A stretch of DNA of 64,000 nucleotides, from NCBI GenBank assembly GCA_009667805.1, contig CM019066.1, positions 8,060,001 to 8,124,000 of the forward strand, given 5' to 3'. Numbering within the stretch: position 1 is the stretch's first letter; the number at the start of each line of letters is the position of its first letter. Shown here piece after piece: positions 60,122 through 64,000 of the stretch. Both the position numbers and the translations under genes were made by a program. This DNA comes from Leptobrachium leishanense (taxonomy: Eukaryota; Chordata; Amphibia; Anura; Megophryidae). The notes under the pieces are model-generated. The model did no database searches. It saw nothing but the letters and a program-made list of their open reading frames with translations, and was not told the origin of the DNA.

Positions 60122-61131
60122 TAGACATGTGCATTCGTTTTAGTACTAAAACGATTTAGTCCGAATTTTGGGATAATTTAGTTTTCGTATGACTCAAGAG
60201 AAACGAAACTGCTCAGTACAAAAAACAAAAGAAACTAAAATAAAATGCACTACATTTTAGTGTCAGTCCTTTTTGTGATATTACATTGATAAGTGAAGGA
60301 GACCAGCAATGAAGAGCGCAACATCCGAAGTTCTGCACCCTCCACATGCCAATGCAGTAGGATTTTCTATACAGAGAGGGCATTAATTAATGCAGGAGGA
60401 TGTTCTATACATTATACAGAGCGGGGTATTAATGCAGGAGGATGTTATATACATTATACCGAGAAAGGTATAAATTGAGGAGGATGTTCTATACAGAGAG
60501 GGACATTAATTATTCAGGAGGATGTTCTATATAATATACTGAGAGGGGTATTAATTAATGCAGGTGGATGTTGTATACATTATACAGAGAGGGGTATTAA
60601 TTAATGCAGGAGGATGTTCTAAACATTATACAGAGAGGATTCCTTTTTTTCTCAGCCCTTTAAATCCAGTGGCTGTGAGCGCGGAGATCGGCTGCTTGTT
60701 ACCATATCTCTCAGTACAATGTATCAGGCTCAGCTGTTACAGTAACTGACTAACAGCTCTCAGAGTTTCAGTAAAACAAGGAAATAATATTGTTCTAACC
60801 TCTTATATATAAAAATATTATTTACTAGTTTTACTGAAACTCTGAGCGCTGTGATGAGCAGCAGTCAGTTACTGTAACAGCTCTGGTTAAGTTAGCACCA
60901 ACTATATAATATGGCCCACATTGTGCTGAGAGTGAGAGATACTGTAACAAGCAGCGATCTCAGCACTCTGAGGAGCCACTACAATAGTAATTGTATCCAT
61001 TGGTTTTCGGATGAATGATATTAGTTATCATACTAAAGAACTGAAAACGAATTTCTTTAGCAACTAAATAAATTGCATTTTAGGACTAATCCATTAGTTC
61101 AAAACGAAATTTTGTGCTGTGCACATGTCTA
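60122..61131. mobile_element. hAT-like element inserted into its own relative
   Basis: 1010-bp element with ends TAGACATGTGCATTCGTTTT and the complement of TAGACATGTGCACAGCAC. Perfect 8-bp duplication CTGCTCAG (60114-60121 and 61132-61139), created inside the outer copy. It shares the repeat array and the GTTTCAGTAAAAC fold-back with the outer copy but lacks about 550 bp found there (61250-61960). Confidence 0.93.
60370..60645. repeat. About 50-bp tandem units inside the inner hAT-like element
   Basis: Five or six imperfect units containing AGGAGGATGTTCTATACATT, ATACAGAGAGGGGTATTAAT and TAATGC. The outer copy has a shorter, differently ordered array at 61985-62195. Confidence 0.85.
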
Positions 61132-61984
61132 CTGCTCAGTACAAAAAATGAAAGAAACTAAAATAAAATGCACTACATTTTAGTTTCAGTCCTTTTTGTG
61201 ATATTACATTGATGAGTGAAGGAGATCAGTAATGAAGCGCAACATCGCAAAGCTACAGAAAAGGTTTGTATGCGTAATCCTTCCTGACCCCTACCCGAAA
61301 ATCTGACAGTGATAGAGCTCCAGAATACTCACTCGCAGCACAGACAGCCAGCACAGGAGAGGAAACCTTTACTTAACCCTTGCATGTCTATGAGGCAGAC
61401 AAGATGACAAAAGCAGCTGGAGAAGGAAAACATTCAAATAAATCACACTGAAATCTAATGACAGAGGAGGGCTGGATAGTAAAAACCCCTTTATAACAAG
61501 CAGCGCTGGGAGAAGAGAGGGACTTTATAAAACGTTTGTTATTTCCCCTCCCGCTCCACATAATAGGGGCTTAGGTCTGATACATTTTATATTATCCAGG
61601 AGCACTATCCCCCTTTCCTCATCTATAATACACGTTTTATATAAAGTCCCTCTCCTCTCCCAGTGCTGCTTGTTATAAAGGTTTTTTTTTTTATGTCTGA
61701 TACATTTAGTATCCAGCTCTCACAGTTACTCTGTCATTATGAGCCTTCAGTGTGATTTATTTGAATGTTTTCCCTAGATTTAAAGTGCTTTATTTTATTA
61801 TAAAAATCTATTTGCACCAGTCATCTCTTCTCTGAGCTTTCGGACCGATTTACGTTAATATTTTCCCTCTTCCCTGCTTTTATATTCCTGTGTCTCCCCC
61901 ACAGAGATATAAAGTTTAAGTAAAAGTTCCCTCTCCTGTGCTGGATAAGCATTGCATTCCGAAGTTCCTCCACATGCCAATGCA

Positions 61985-62195
61985 GTAGGATGTTCTATAC
62001 AGAGAGGGGCATTAATTAAGGCAGGTGGATGTTGTATACATTATACAGAGAGGGGTATTAATGCAGGAGTATGTTATATACATTATACAGAGAGGGGTAT
62101 TAATTAATGCAGGAGGATATTATCTACATTATACAGAGAGGGGTATTAATTAATGCAGGAGGATGTTCTAAACATTATACAGAGAGGAGCCTTTT
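61985..62195. repeat. About 50-bp tandem units inside the outer hAT-like element
   Basis: About four units of the same family as 60370-60645 (AGGATGTTCTATACAGAGAG, GGGTATTAATTAATGCAGG). Confidence 0.82.
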
Positions 62196-62672
62196 TTTTA
62201 GCCCTTTAAATCCAGTGGCTGTGAGCGCTGAGATCGGCTGCTTGTTATATTATCTCTCAGTACAATGTATCAGGCTCAGCTGTTACAGTAACTGACTGTA
62301 ACTGCGCTCAGAGTTTCAGTAAAACAAGGAAATAATATTGTTCTAACCTCTTATATATAAATATTATTTACTAGTTTTACTGAAACTCTGAGCACGGTGA
62401 TGAGCAGCAGTCAGTTACTGTAACAGCTTTGCCTGGCACATTGTGCTGAGAGTGAGTGATACTGTAACAAGGAGCGATCTCAGCCCTCTGAGGAGCCACT
62501 ACAATAGTAATTGAATCCACTGGTTTTCGGATGAATGAAATTAGTTTTCATACTAAAGAACTGAAAACTAATTTCTTTAGCAACTAAATAAATTGCATTT
62601 TAGGACTAATCCATTAGTTCAAAACGAAATATTGTGCTGTGCACATGTCTAAACCATATTGTACATAACAAC

Positions 62673-63928
62673 TGTCACGGATGCGTGCCGCGGCAAAGGA
62701 AATGCAGGGTTACAAATCACTATCCATCTACTAGACCTGGAATAATGACTACGTGGCCCACAATCCCCCCGCACATGCTTGCCCAACTGTCACAGCAACG
62801 CCTTCACTCCAGAAGGGCACGCAATGTGGTGAAGTGGCCACAGGGTCGCAACTCACTATCCGTCTACCCTAGACCCAGAATAATGACTACGTTGCCCACA
62901 ATCCCTGTACCCACTTTCCTTGTAATTTTCAACGCTACCACGACAGACCAAGACTTTTTACCCAGGATGCCTAATACCTGAACCAGAGCTGCCCTGAGAC
63001 TCTGTTTGACTATGCACCCCAAAATAGGAAACAATCCGAACGACTGTCTTCACCCCAACTCACTGTTTAGTAGATCGACTCGAGCTTAAGCAAATACAAA
63101 TATCTATGATAATCCAGTCCCTCAGTTAGTGTGGATCTAATATCAGGCAGAAGCTGATCTTAATAACTTTTATATTTTATTATGACGAATGTCACAGGCA
63201 TATGGAACAAGAAATTACAATTAATAGTTACACACAAGCAGAGAAATAAAACAGGATTAAAACACAGAATTTACTCACACGTCAGCAAGCTAAAGGACAT
63301 CTGTGACCCCCTGGGGCTGGAGATTGGAAGAACCGGCAAATTCCCACTTTGCGTGGCCCCAGTAAGAATAAGCCAAAGCACATGGCGTATTTCAGAATAT
63401 ATATACATTTCCCCAGTTCCTCCAAGGCACAGCCCATAGATGGTACAGCCCGCCCACTGCATTTCTCAGAATCCTCCTTCCTGTTATTTCATGGGCATGC
63501 TCAGTTCACTACTTATTTAATTTGATTCACAGATATAATAACAATAATCCAAAGATTGTCTCTAGCTATCAAAGGATATGCCCGCTTCTTTGATCTACAT
63601 GATCAATTACAAAGTGTTGCCACTGGGTCTGGGAAACACTCTTTGGGAGTGAATTGTTGGGACCCTGTGGGGATGGGACAAGGGAAATTCCATTAGACCA
63701 AATGGGGCAATTTCCCCCCTCGTCATGCAGATCAAAGAAGACTTATTCCCCTAGTACTCTACAATAGCCTGTGATATCCCTTCAAAAGGGGACTTAGTGG
63801 CCCACAAAGCGACAAAGGCCATTAACATTTTAATTACTTCCTAGAACATGCCAGAAACTTAGGCTTTTCTGGGCAGCTGCGCTGTATTGGCAATTTGTAT
63901 ACACAGAGTATTACCAGTCCTTTAGGGC

Positions 63929-63970
<42 letters not shown>

Positions 63971-63998
63971 GAACATATCTATATCTCTAACCGTGACA
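62673..63998. mobile_element. Possible solo LTR or terminal-repeat element
   Basis: The segment starts TGTCACGG and ends CCGTGACA, so it begins TG, ends CA and has 8-bp inverted ends as LTRs do. It contains AAATAAAACAGG near 63245 and an imperfect internal duplication (62710-62770 and 62850-62910, both with AATAATGACTACGT). The target duplication cannot be tested because the window ends two bases later. It could instead be a DNA element. Confidence 0.45.
63930..63970. repeat. (TA)n microsatellite
   Basis: About 20 TA units near the window edge. Confidence 0.95.
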
Positions 63999-64000
63999 AC

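Larger units (their letters stand above)
60062..62651. mobile_element. hAT-like element hosting a copy of itself
   Basis: Outer element with ends TAGACATGTGCATTCGTTTT and the complement of TAGACATGTGCACAGCAC. Perfect 8-bp duplication AACCATAT (60054-60061 and 62652-62659). It is split after its first 60 bases by the inner copy at 60122-61131. Without the insertion it is about 1.57 kb. It contains an array of about 50-bp units at 61985-62195 and an inverted repeat GTTTCAGTAAAAC/GTTTTACTGAAAC near 62310-62390. No transposase was recognised. Confidence 0.92.

Overview
This window looks like non-genic nuclear DNA from a vertebrate, most probably an anuran amphibian. The evidence is the mix of repeats: an L2 LINE with the frog-type 3' end, an L1/Tx1-like LINE, a Penelope-like element with a GIY-YIG nuclease, four Tc1-type transposons, T2-like elements with AAAGGG termini and TTAA targets, and many fold-back MITEs. 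There are no operons, Shine-Dalgarno sites or dense ORFs. I found no host exon, tRNA, rRNA or CRISPR array that I can defend. Nearly all protein-coding signal belongs to transposable elements, and nearly all of it is broken.

Layout. 1-2.3 kb: two minisatellites and a CpG-rich stretch. 2.9-11.5 kb: non-autonomous DNA elements (hAT-like with an 8-bp target duplication, PIF/Harbinger-like with 3-bp duplications, T2-like). 11.5-19 kb: two minus-strand CR1-type LINE tails, one split by a MITE and carrying a 42-bp repeat expansion, with T2-like and TTAA elements between them. 19.1-21.4 kb: an L2 tail split by a TTAA palindrome-rich element. 22.5-27.1 kb: an L1-like LINE with both ORFs and a 16-bp target duplication. 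28-32.8 kb: a MITE, a second palindrome element, and an L2 with an open reverse transcriptase split by a 610-bp retroposon. 34.1-42.9 kb: a nest of insertions at least four levels deep in a Tc1 element, then another Tc1 with its own MITE, then an inverted-arm element holding a palindrome element. 44.5-46.1 kb: another Tc1. 46.1-50.7 kb: a Penelope-like composite with direct pseudo-LTRs and outer inverted repeats. 50.7-52 kb: a palindrome-chain MITE and a repeat with a hammerhead-like fold. 52.6-54.3 kb: the best-preserved Tc1. 54.7-59 kb: a T2-like element, AT-rich DNA and a fifth palindrome element. 60-62.7 kb: a hAT-like element inserted into a copy of itself. 62.7-64 kb: a possible solo LTR or other terminal-repeat element.

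The insertions can be ordered in time because target duplications and paralogous empty sites are both visible. The most unusual signal is architectural. Non-autonomous elements from several unrelated terminal-repeat and target-site classes are built as chains of near-perfect hairpins. In the TTAA class, both arms of one hairpin change together between copies, at bases that are not CpG. That points to arm-to-arm homogenisation or to selection on the fold. The catalytic proteins present (reverse transcriptases, GIY-YIG nuclease, DDE transposases) belong to independent selfish elements and not to one pathway.
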